DNA of 12,213 bases from Thiotrichaceae bacterium (lineage in GTDB: Bacteria > Pseudomonadota > Gammaproteobacteria > Thiotrichales > Thiotrichaceae). Below, piece by piece: positions 1 to 5,899 of this stretch. Position 1 is the stretch's first letter, and each line of letters starts with the position of its first letter. Location: assembly GCA_027030285.1 (NCBI GenBank), contig JALVFC010000185.1, forward strand, positions 1 to 12,213, in the 5' to 3' direction. The translations under genes and the position numbers were made by a program. The notes beneath the pieces were generated by a model. That model ran no database searches. It was not told where the DNA came from and saw only the letters and a program-made list of their open reading frames with translations.

Positions 1-377
1 TGTATGATGCGCTGTATGAGTTTATGGGCATTGAAAAGGTCAACAAACTGATTGAGAAAAACGTCATCGAAGTGGCACCACTGGCATATATGCGCGGTCG
101 CACACTCAACGATGCCTTTATCATTATGGATGAAGCGCAAAATACCACAGTGGAACAAATGAAGATGTTTCTGACCCGTCTGGGTTTTGGCTCTACTGCT
201 GTTGTAACAGGGGATATTACACAAATCGACCTGCCCAACCATCAAACATCGGGACTGAAGCATGTTATTAATGTACTCTCCGATATCAAGGAAGTCAGTT
301 TTACACATTTTGCCGCCAAAGATGTCGTAAGACACTCACTGGTACAGAAGATTGTAGAAGCTTATGAACAGCCCTGA
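1..377 (+). CDS. phoH: PhoH family ATPase, C-terminal part (YbeZ-like)
   Basis: This is the 3' end of a PhoH-like (YbeZ) P-loop ATPase; its start lies left of the window. The frame is already open at position 3 (Tyr-Asp-Ala-Leu-Tyr-Glu-Phe), so the ATG at 24 is internal and not the true start. The visible part has the family block Ala-Pro-Leu-Ala-Tyr-Met-Arg-Gly-Arg-Thr, the Walker B-like segment Ile-Ile-Met-Asp-Glu-Ala-Gln-Asn (near 121-144) and the Thr-Gly-Asp sensor region. The Walker A loop must be upstream. YbeZ proteins work with the endoribonuclease YbeY in rRNA and RNA metabolism, which fits ybeY following directly. The TGA stop at 375-377 sits inside the first unit of an 18-bp tandem repeat, and ybeY starts 14 nt before it, so translation is probably coupled. 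Confidence 0.95.
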   Translation, partial: YDALYEFMGIEKVNKLIEKNVIEVAPLAYMRGRTLNDAFIIMDEAQNTTVEQMKMFLTRLGFGSTAVVTGDITQIDLPNHQTSGLKHVINVLSDIKEVSFTHFAAKDVVRHSLVQKIVEAYEQP

Positions 378-948
378 GCGGGTAGACAGCCCTGAGCGGG
401 TAGACAGCCCTGAGCGGGTAGACAGCCCTGAGCGGGTAGACAGCCCTGAACAAATGCTGGAGCTCGACTATCAAAACCCGCAAGGCTATAGCGACATCCC
501 GGAAAAAGCAGAAATTACCCGCTGGATAACAATGGCTTGCATGACAACAGCACCCTGCTCAGTTTCACTAAGGATTACCGACAAAGCAGAAGCACGCCAA
601 CTAAACAGACAATACAGAGACAAGGACTACGCGACCAATATCCTGTCGTTTCCCTTCGACCCACCGCCTGTGGAGTTACCAGTTAACTACCTCGGCGACC
701 TGGTTCTGTGCAAGGAAGTTGCAGAAAAAGAAGCACACGAACAGGGCAAGCCACTGTTTGATCATTGGGCGCATCTGATCATTCACGGCACCTTACACCT
801 GCAAGGCTATGATCATCTAACCGACACACAAGCAGCCGAGATGGAAACACTGGAAATCAGCTTATTAAAAAAACTGGGGATAAAAAACCCCTATCAGACC
901 GTTTCAATGGGGAAACATGAACAGCACCATGACACTCACAACGAATAG
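364..948 (+). CDS. ybeY: YbeY endoribonuclease with repeat-encoded N-terminal extension
   Basis: YbeY is a zinc-dependent endoribonuclease of 16S rRNA maturation and 70S ribosome quality control. The metal-binding motif His-Gly-Thr-Leu-His-Leu-Gln-Gly-Tyr-Asp-His is intact, with ligands H141, H145 and H151. The conserved Tyr-Arg-Asp-Lys block (R85) and Thr-Asn-Ile-Leu-Ser-Phe-Pro-Phe (91-98) are also present. At 194 aa it is longer than the usual ~155 aa. Residues 3-29 are four and a half copies of Ser-Pro-Glu-Arg-Val-Asp from an 18-bp tandem repeat, and the tail (Lys-His-Glu-Gln-His-His) comes from overlap with corC. The start at 364 overlaps phoH by 14 nt and has only a weak GAAG upstream. 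An internal ATG at 454 would remove all repeats and give a normal-length protein, but it has no ribosome site. The family call is secure; the start is not. Confidence 0.95.
   Translation: MNSPERVDSPERVDSPERVDSPERVDSPEQMLELDYQNPQGYSDIPEKAEITRWITMACMTTAPCSVSLRITDKAEARQLNRQYRDKDYATNILSFPFDPPPVELPVNYLGDLVLCKEVAEKEAHEQGKPLFDHWAHLIIHGTLHLQGYDHLTDTQAAEMETLEISLLKKLGIKNPYQTVSMGKHEQHHDTHNE
368..449 (+). repeat. 18-bp tandem repeat (4.6 copies) at the phoH/ybeY junction
   Basis: The unit ACAGCCCTGAGCGGGTAG is present as four identical full copies (368-385, 386-403, 404-421, 422-439) plus the first 10 nt of a fifth (440-449). It is in frame for YbeY and reads Ser-Pro-Glu-Arg-Val-Asp; the PhoH frame meets TGA and the third frame meets TAG in each unit. 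Removing the 72 bp restores a plausible ancestral junction, with the phoH stop followed by Met-Asn-Ser-Pro-Glu-Gln-Met of YbeY. In RNA each unit can form a small GCCC/GGGU hairpin around UGAGC. The perfect identity of the units suggests recent expansion. Confidence 0.97.
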
Positions 949-1822
949 TGCGAAACCTGACAAACAGACTGAGCACTCGAAAAAAACCAAAAGCTGGTGG
1001 AAAAAACTTTTTTGCAAACCATCAAGACAGGGCATCAACAACCGTGAAGAACTGATTGATGAAATCCGTCGTGCACAAAGCAAGGGACTCATTGCCGCTG
1101 ACGCTCTGGGCATGATTGAAGGCGTTATGCAGGTAGATCATTTGCAATCCCGTAATATCATGCTGGCACGATCACAAATCCAGTTTATTCACCGTGATAG
1201 CAGCTACCGCGAGATATTGCAACAGGTTATGGAATCTGGTCATTCGCGTTACCCGGTGATTGATGAAAGCCGTGATGATATTGACGGCATCCTGCACGCC
1301 AAAGACCTGCTTAAATATATCGGCAAGGAAGACGAGTTCATTATCGACGATATTCTACGCCCACCATTGTACTCATCCGAAACACAGCGCCTCAATGAAT
1401 TACTCACCGAATTCAAAAAAAGCCGCAACCACATGGCCGTTATCGTGGATGAATATGGTGGCATATCAGGGCTGGTCACGATTGAAGATGTGCTTGAGCA
1501 AATCGTCGGACAAATTGATGATGAACATGATGTAGACGAAAAACCCAATATCCAGAAGCTGGAAAATAACCTGTATAACGTCAATGCACTCACCCCCGTG
1601 GAAGAATTTAACCTGTATTTCCACGCAAACGAGGACACCCAGCCCTTTGATACCATAGGTGGTTTAGTCACCCATCGCATGGGTAGAATTCCGCATCAGT
1701 CTGAGCAACTGGTCACCCAGGATTTCACCTTTACCGTGTTATCCAGTGATGGCAGACGCATCCAGCTACTGGAAGTTGCACCCCGTTTCAACAACAAGAA
1801 ACCCACCCCGACGGCATCATGA
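917..1822 (+). CDS. corC: CorC/YbeX, CBS-domain protein (HlyC/CorC family)
   Basis: This 301-aa protein belongs to the cytosolic CorC/YbeX family, linked to magnesium and cobalt efflux and, through its neighbours, to ribosome metabolism. It has a charged, Lys-rich N-terminus, then paired CBS domains at about residues 75-135 and 140-198, the second containing Val-Asp-Glu-Tyr-Gly-Gly-Ile-Ser-Gly-Leu-Val-Thr-Ile-Glu-Asp. A CorC_HlyC (transporter-associated) domain follows at about 212-290, including Phe-Asp-Thr-Ile-Gly-Gly-Leu-Val. There are no membrane segments, as expected for the short CorC form. The ATG at 917 has GGGGAA 3 nt upstream and lies 32 nt inside ybeY; an ATG at 929 is a possible alternative. 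The stop overlaps the lnt start by 4 nt (ATGA), so the genes form one operon. The family is certain; the transported ion and exact role are not. Confidence 0.95.
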   Translation: MNSTMTLTTNSAKPDKQTEHSKKTKSWWKKLFCKPSRQGINNREELIDEIRRAQSKGLIAADALGMIEGVMQVDHLQSRNIMLARSQIQFIHRDSSYREILQQVMESGHSRYPVIDESRDDIDGILHAKDLLKYIGKEDEFIIDDILRPPLYSSETQRLNELLTEFKKSRNHMAVIVDEYGGISGLVTIEDVLEQIVGQIDDEHDVDEKPNIQKLENNLYNVNALTPVEEFNLYFHANEDTQPFDTIGGLVTHRMGRIPHQSEQLVTQDFTFTVLSSDGRRIQLLEVAPRFNNKKPTPTAS

Positions 1823-3312
1823 AAGCAGCACAAAACTACTTCATCGCGCTACTCGCTGGCGCCCTGCTTACATTGGCATTTGCACCGTTTGAATGGCGCA
1901 TTATCAGCCTGCTATCCCCTGCGGCACTCTTCGTATTATTGCAAGAAGCAAGCAGCACCCGCCAGCACCTGTTATTAAGCTACAGCTTTGCAGTCGGCAT
2001 GTTTGGCACTGGTTGCTCGTGGATTTTTTACAGCATGTACTTTTTTGGACATGCACACTTCCTGCTGGCAGGTGGGTTTACACTGGCATTTATCCTGTTA
2101 ATCTCACTGATTTTTTTATTGTTGGGCTTGTTGACATCACGCTTCAGGCATTTTTCACCCACTTATCAACTACTGCTTTTCTATCCAGCCAGCTGGGTTT
2201 TTGTTGAATGGTTTCGCGGCTGGTTTTTAACCGGCTTCCCTTGGCTCTATCTGGCACACAGCCATATTGATGACTGGCTGGTCAATATAGCTCCCGTGAC
2301 TGGCAGCCTTGGTGTCAGCTATCTAAGCGCCCTGCTCTCCGGTGCCATCATCTTGCTGATAACTGGCACTCGTAAAAGCAGAGCCATCGCGCTGACACTG
2401 TCATTGAGTATCATTGCAGGCAGTTACCTGCTCGGACTGATTCAGTGGACGAAACCCCAGGGCAAGCCCATTCAGGTAGCCCTGTTACAAGGCAATATTC
2501 CACAAGACAAAAAGTGGTTGCCGGAAATGCTGGAACCCACACTGGATCTGTACCGAAAGCTTTCCGATGAGAACTGGGATGCAGACCTGATCCTCTGGCC
2601 CGAAACCGCCCTGCCCGGCTATTTTAACAAGCACATGGAAGACCTCATTCTGCCACTGCAACAACGCTCGCAGGAAACACAAACTGATCTACTTATCGGC
2701 GGCTTTTACTACAACGAAGAAGGCATCCCCGGCTCTGAAAACAGCATTCTGGCAATTACACCCGGGCTGAGGAGCATCTACTCCAAGCAACACCTGGTGC
2801 CATTCAGTGAATATATCCCCTTTCTAAAATACCTGCGTTGGCTGGATAAATGGATCATGCTGCCCTACGACAGTGTAAAAAGGGGAACAGGCGCAACCAC
2901 ATTACAAGTTGCCGGTATTACTGCACAAATGTCAGTATGCTATGAAGACGCCTATGGAAACGAAACCATTAAAGGACTGCCCGAAGCAAACATGCTAATC
3001 AATGTCAGCAATGACGGCTGGTTCACAGGTTCCATAGAACCACAACAACATATGGAAATCGCCCGCATGCGCAGCGTGGAAACCGGACGTTACCTGCTAC
3101 GCGACACCAATATTGGCATCACCGCTATCGTCAATGAAAAAGGTAAAATTATCCACACAGCACCAGCCTATACCACCGCTGTCATCAAGGGAAAGGCACA
3201 ACCCTTCAGTGGTGCAACGCCTTATGTGCGTGTCGGTAACTGGCTTATTGTCTCAATCATGAGTCTGCTTTTGCTGGCAGGACTCCTAAAACGCAAGAAA
3301 TCTTCAACATGA
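1819..3312 (+). CDS. lnt: Apolipoprotein N-acyltransferase Lnt
   Basis: Lnt is the inner-membrane enzyme that N-acylates the terminal cysteine of apolipoproteins, the last step of lipoprotein maturation. The 497-aa length is typical. Residues 1 to about 215 hold several hydrophobic membrane segments, a carbon-nitrogen hydrolase (nitrilase-fold) domain follows at about 220-465, and one membrane helix closes the protein at about 472-490. The catalytic triad is visible: E262 in Trp-Pro-Glu-Thr-Ala, K323 just before Gln-His-Leu-Val-Pro-Phe-Ser-Glu-Tyr, and C374 in Ser-Val-Cys-Tyr-Glu-Asp. The start overlaps the corC stop by 4 nt, typical of translational coupling in the ybeZ-ybeY-ybeX-lnt operon. 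Its product is the cargo later handled by the Lol system, whose ATPase lies at the right end of the window. Confidence 0.98.
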   Translation: MKAAQNYFIALLAGALLTLAFAPFEWRIISLLSPAALFVLLQEASSTRQHLLLSYSFAVGMFGTGCSWIFYSMYFFGHAHFLLAGGFTLAFILLISLIFLLLGLLTSRFRHFSPTYQLLLFYPASWVFVEWFRGWFLTGFPWLYLAHSHIDDWLVNIAPVTGSLGVSYLSALLSGAIILLITGTRKSRAIALTLSLSIIAGSYLLGLIQWTKPQGKPIQVALLQGNIPQDKKWLPEMLEPTLDLYRKLSDENWDADLILWPETALPGYFNKHMEDLILPLQQRSQETQTDLLIGGFYYNEEGIPGSENSILAITPGLRSIYSKQHLVPFSEYIPFLKYLRWLDKWIMLPYDSVKRGTGATTLQVAGITAQMSVCYEDAYGNETIKGLPEANMLINVSNDGWFTGSIEPQQHMEIARMRSVETGRYLLRDTNIGITAIVNEKGKIIHTAPAYTTAVIKGKAQPFSGATPYVRVGNWLIVSIMSLLLLAGLLKRKKSST

Positions 3313-3320
3313 CTTTTCCA

Positions 3321-3364
3321 GACCTACGCCAAAACGGTAGGTCGGGTAAGGAACGCCACCCGAC
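3321..3364. repeat. Two overlapping hairpins, REP-like palindromic sequence
   Basis: GACCTAC (3321-3327) pairs with GTAGGTC (3337-3343), and GTCGGGT (3341-3347) pairs perfectly with ACCCGAC (3358-3364). The two 7-bp stems share GTC at 3341-3343, so they exclude each other. No T-run follows, so this is not a standard intrinsic terminator. The GTAGGTCGGGT...ACCCGAC pattern resembles short palindromic repeats scattered between genes in many proteobacteria; that resemblance is from memory. It separates the lnt operon from cobU. Confidence 0.6.
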
Positions 3365-3406
3365 AAATACAGCCAACCCTGGCAAAAAGTCTTTTTCATA
3401 AGCAAC

Positions 3407-3937
3407 ATGGAAGCAAGCAAACATCAACATCATAGCTATCTGGTCCTCGGCGGAGCACGTTCAGGAAAAAGTGGTTACGCCGAGCGACTGGCAAAAGCAT
3501 CGAAAAAGGATGTCATTTATATTGCCACAGCAACCGCACAAGATGGTGAAATGCAACAACGTATCGCAAAGCACAAACAAGATAGACCAGCCAGCTGGAA
3601 AACCATTGAAGAACCATTGGCATTAGCCGATACACTACAGCAATGGTCATCAACCGAACGTATCATACTGGTAGATTGTTTAACCCTGTGGCTGACCAAT
3701 TTGCTCGCACAGCCTGATTCTCGTATGCAAAAAGAGCTTGAACAACTGTACTCGTGTTTAGCCGATTTGCCCGGAACGACCATTTTCGTCAGCAATGAAG
3801 TTGGCATGGGAATTGTACCGATGGGTGAGTTGACGCGACGTTTTGTAGATGAATCTGGCAGACTGCATCAGCGGCTGGCTCAGCTATCAGATACTGTAAT
3901 ACTCATGGTGGCAGGACTACCCCATACCATCAAATAA
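3407..3937 (+). CDS. cobU: Adenosylcobinamide kinase / cobinamide-phosphate guanylyltransferase
   Basis: CobU phosphorylates adenosylcobinamide and then transfers GMP to it, giving the GDP-cobinamide used by cobalamin synthase. The 176-aa length is normal. The P-loop Gly-Gly-Ala-Arg-Ser-Gly-Lys-Ser is at residues 15-22. H56 in Lys-His-Lys-Gln-Asp-Arg-Pro corresponds to the guanylylated histidine (H46) of Salmonella CobU. The nucleotide-binding block Ser-Asn-Glu-Val-Gly-Met-Gly-Ile-Val-Pro (129-138) and the C-terminal Gly-Arg-Leu-His-Gln-Arg-Leu are also intact. The N-terminus is about ten residues longer than E. coli CobU and His-rich, with no good ribosome site. The stop codon overlaps the AAGGAG of cobT, so the two are co-transcribed. 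I saw no cobalamin riboswitch in the 94-nt spacer upstream. Confidence 0.97.
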   Translation: MEASKHQHHSYLVLGGARSGKSGYAERLAKASKKDVIYIATATAQDGEMQQRIAKHKQDRPASWKTIEEPLALADTLQQWSSTERIILVDCLTLWLTNLLAQPDSRMQKELEQLYSCLADLPGTTIFVSNEVGMGIVPMGELTRRFVDESGRLHQRLAQLSDTVILMVAGLPHTIK

Positions 3938-3941
3938 GGAG
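3936..3941 (+). promoter_or_regulatory. Ribosome binding site of cobT
   Basis: AAGGAG lies 5 nt before the cobT ATG and shares two bases with the TAA stop of cobU. It is the best Shine-Dalgarno match in the window and points to coupled translation of cobU and cobT. Confidence 0.85.
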
Positions 3942-3946
3942 AACAC

Positions 3947-4993
3947 ATGAACTGGCTTGATACACCCTGTCCAGTCAGGGATCCACATTACCAGCAACAC
4001 GCCGAACAACGTCAGTCGCAACTGACCAAACCACCAGGCTCACTGGGCAGACTGGAAAAGTGTGCGATACGCCTGGCCGATCTGCAACAGACGAACCAGC
4101 CAGATGTTGAGTCAATTGCCATTAGTGTCTTTGCTGCGGACCATGGCGTTGCAGCCGAAGGGGTATCAGCATTTCCACAGGAAGTCACTGTACAAATGGT
4201 GGCAAACTTCCTGCATGGCGGAGCAGCCATCAGCGTGATGGCCAAACACCTTGATGCACGGCTGGAAGTCGTTGATGTTGGCACATTGTCACCGCTACCC
4301 GAGCAACAGGGGCTGGTGTCCCATCGCGCGGGAAATGGCACTGCCAATAGCGTCAATCAGCCAGCCATGACCCAACAACAGCTTGAGGTTGCGCTGTCTG
4401 CCGGGCGCGAAGCCATTGAACGCGCCAGGCAGCAAGATGCCAAACTGTTTATTGGTGGTGAAATGGGTATCGCCAACACCACATCAGCTGCTGTGCTGTA
4501 TTCAGCCTTGTTGGGGCTGACTGCCGAACAATCAACCGGAGCAGGCACTGGACTGGATGACAAAGGTATCCAGCATAAAACGGATATCGTCTCGCAAATA
4601 CTCAAACGCCACGAGTCCTGTGGTGATGATGCCCTGCAATGGTTACGCTGTACAGGTGGTTTTGAAATTGCCGCACTGACCGGGGCCTACATAAGGGCGG
4701 CACAGTGTGGCATACCGATTTTGGTTGATGGCTTCATCAGCACCGCCGCTGCACTATGCGCTGTAAAGCTATTACCTGGTGTAAATGACTATTTGTTTTT
4801 CTCTCATTTATCCGCTGAGCAAGGACATCACATCGCACTGGAGATGCTCCAACAACAACCTTTGCTGGATCTGGGAATGCGTCTTGGCGAAGGCAGTGGT
4901 GCCGCTGTTGCAGCAAGCCTTTTACAATCCGCCTGTGTACTGCACAATCAAATGGCAACGTTTGCGGAAGCTGCCGTGTCGTCAAAACAATAA
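3947..4993 (+). CDS. cobT: Nicotinate-nucleotide:dimethylbenzimidazole phosphoribosyltransferase
   Basis: CobT transfers phosphoribose from nicotinate mononucleotide to 5,6-dimethylbenzimidazole (or a related base), making alpha-ribazole phosphate for the lower ligand of cobalamin. The 348-aa length is typical. Family motifs include Thr-Lys-Pro-Pro-Gly-Ser-Leu-Gly-Arg-Leu-Glu (27-37), Ala-Ala-Asp-His-Gly-Val (63-68), Gly-Glu-Met-Gly-Ile-Ala-Asn-Thr-Thr (171-179) and Gly-Met-Arg-Leu-Gly-Glu-Gly-Ser-Gly-Ala. In this last motif E315 matches the catalytic E317 of Salmonella CobT. The start is set by a strong AAGGAG. Its product is the substrate precursor for the CobC-type phosphatase encoded 17 nt downstream. 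Confidence 0.98.
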   Translation: MNWLDTPCPVRDPHYQQHAEQRQSQLTKPPGSLGRLEKCAIRLADLQQTNQPDVESIAISVFAADHGVAAEGVSAFPQEVTVQMVANFLHGGAAISVMAKHLDARLEVVDVGTLSPLPEQQGLVSHRAGNGTANSVNQPAMTQQQLEVALSAGREAIERARQQDAKLFIGGEMGIANTTSAAVLYSALLGLTAEQSTGAGTGLDDKGIQHKTDIVSQILKRHESCGDDALQWLRCTGGFEIAALTGAYIRAAQCGIPILVDGFISTAAALCAVKLLPGVNDYLFFSHLSAEQGHHIALEMLQQQPLLDLGMRLGEGSGAAVAASLLQSACVLHNQMATFAEAAVSSKQ

Positions 4994-5010
4994 AACACGC
5001 AATTTCAGGA

Positions 5011-5634
5011 ATGAAATCAATCAGGAAACCATTCACAACCATCGACCTGCTAAGACATGGTGCAACAAACACATCTGGTCTGCTATCTGCCCATGCAGAT
5101 GAAGCATTGAGCAAACAGGGTTTTGCTGATCTCAAAAATGCGACAGAACATGGAAACTGGGATGTGATTATCACCTCGCCCATGCAACGTTGCCACGCTT
5201 TTGCCAAGTGGCTGGCTGTGCAGAATAACTGCCTGGTTGAAGTTGAAAAACAGATAAAAGAAATGGATTTTGGTCGCTGGACTGGCATGCCTATAGCTGA
5301 AATCTGGCAAAACGAGCCGGAGCAACTGAAACAATTATGGCAGCAACCCGATGATTTTACTGCGCCTGATGGCGAGTCAATACAAGACTTCAGAAAACGT
5401 GTTCTCAAAGCCATGACAAACATCATGCAAAAGCATGAAAATAAGGTGATACTGATAGTAACTCATACCGGAGTTATCCGTGCCATACTGGCAAATGCAC
5501 TGGATATTTCCATGAAGTCAGCATTGAAATTTTCTATTGAATACGCCAGCCTGAGCCGGATTCATTGTTATCCTGATAAAGAATACTCGTTGCAGCTGCA
5601 TGGTTTATATGGAAATGATCATACTCACCTATAG
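5011..5634 (+). CDS. cobC: Histidine phosphatase, probable alpha-ribazole-5'-phosphate phosphatase
   Basis: This 207-aa protein is a phosphoglycerate-mutase-type histidine phosphatase. The nucleophile motif Leu-Leu-Arg-His-Gly-Ala-Thr-Asn is at residues 13-20 (H16). R60 lies in Ser-Pro-Met-Gln-Arg-Cys, E84 in Glu-Met-Asp-Phe-Gly-Arg-Trp-Thr-Gly, and the second catalytic His is H152 in Thr-His-Thr-Gly. The Glu-Met-Asp-Phe-Gly-Xaa-Trp-(Glu/Thr)-Gly signature and the position after cobT support alpha-ribazole phosphatase, which removes the phosphate from the lower-ligand nucleotide. Other histidine phosphatases share the fold, so the substrate rests on context. The AGGA next to the ATG is too close to act as a normal ribosome site, so translation may depend on cobT 17 nt upstream. 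cobS, often nearby, is absent. Confidence 0.87.
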   Translation: MKSIRKPFTTIDLLRHGATNTSGLLSAHADEALSKQGFADLKNATEHGNWDVIITSPMQRCHAFAKWLAVQNNCLVEVEKQIKEMDFGRWTGMPIAEIWQNEPEQLKQLWQQPDDFTAPDGESIQDFRKRVLKAMTNIMQKHENKVILIVTHTGVIRAILANALDISMKSALKFSIEYASLSRIHCYPDKEYSLQLHGLYGNDHTHL

Positions 5635-5899
5635 CAGCATAACCAGCTTAACAAAGGACACCAAAAAGATCAGGGCAATAAATGCAGTAGTACCCCCTCC
5701 AGATTAACTGGAAACAACGATTTACCCACTGGAAAAGCCTATGAACTATTTAGACCTCTAGTACAGCATTCACCAAACTCGATAAATAACTTTAGTTATC
5801 TGTGTTAACATACTGATTTTTATATAGCGTGATAATTTAATGAGACCTACAAAATATCGAATATAATACTTCCTAATTACCTGTTTAACGGTTCCTCCC
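5635..5899. other. AT-rich intergenic region between cobC and the MATE gene
   Basis: This 265-nt spacer contains no convincing gene. It holds a small inverted repeat CCAG-ATTAA-CTGG (5699-5711), a GATAA...TTATC palindrome (5781-5800), a TGTTAACA palindrome (5803-5810) and a perfect -10 hexamer TATAAT (5862-5867). On the minus strand, 5629-5703 is open for 24 very hydrophobic codons after a GGAGGGGG run, but there is no ATG start in a usable position. No T-rich terminator for the cob genes was seen. Confidence 0.7.
5862..5867 (+). promoter_or_regulatory. Candidate -10 element for the MATE gene
   Basis: TATAAT is a perfect sigma70 -10 hexamer 32 nt before the TTG start, giving a leader of roughly 25 nt. 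No good -35 hexamer exists at 16-18 nt upstream, so the call is tentative. Confidence 0.35.

Noticed and set aside
301..483. Minus-strand reading frame with repeated Leu-Arg-Ala-Val-Tyr-Pro
   Set aside because: It is only the reverse reading of the 18-bp repeat and of the ends of phoH and ybeY; it has no ribosome site and no recognisable domain.
3384..3396. AAAAAG-T-CTTTTT as a terminator after lnt
   Set aside because: The two arms are separated by one base and are A/T only, so no stable hairpin can form in RNA.
3313..3406. Cobalamin riboswitch upstream of cobU
   Set aside because: The spacer is 94 nt, far shorter than a full cobalamin riboswitch, and the conserved B12 box and GCCACTG-type segments are not present; only two short hairpins are seen.
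4737..5426. 229-codon minus-strand reading frame across cobT and cobC
   Set aside because: It spans two clear genes on the other strand and shows no motif; it is a shadow frame.
5797..5818. LexA box upstream of the DinF-type gene
   Set aside because: CTGT-N8-ACTG at 5800-5815 has the spacing of a LexA site but the right half should be ACAG, and it lies about 85 nt from the start with no matching promoter.
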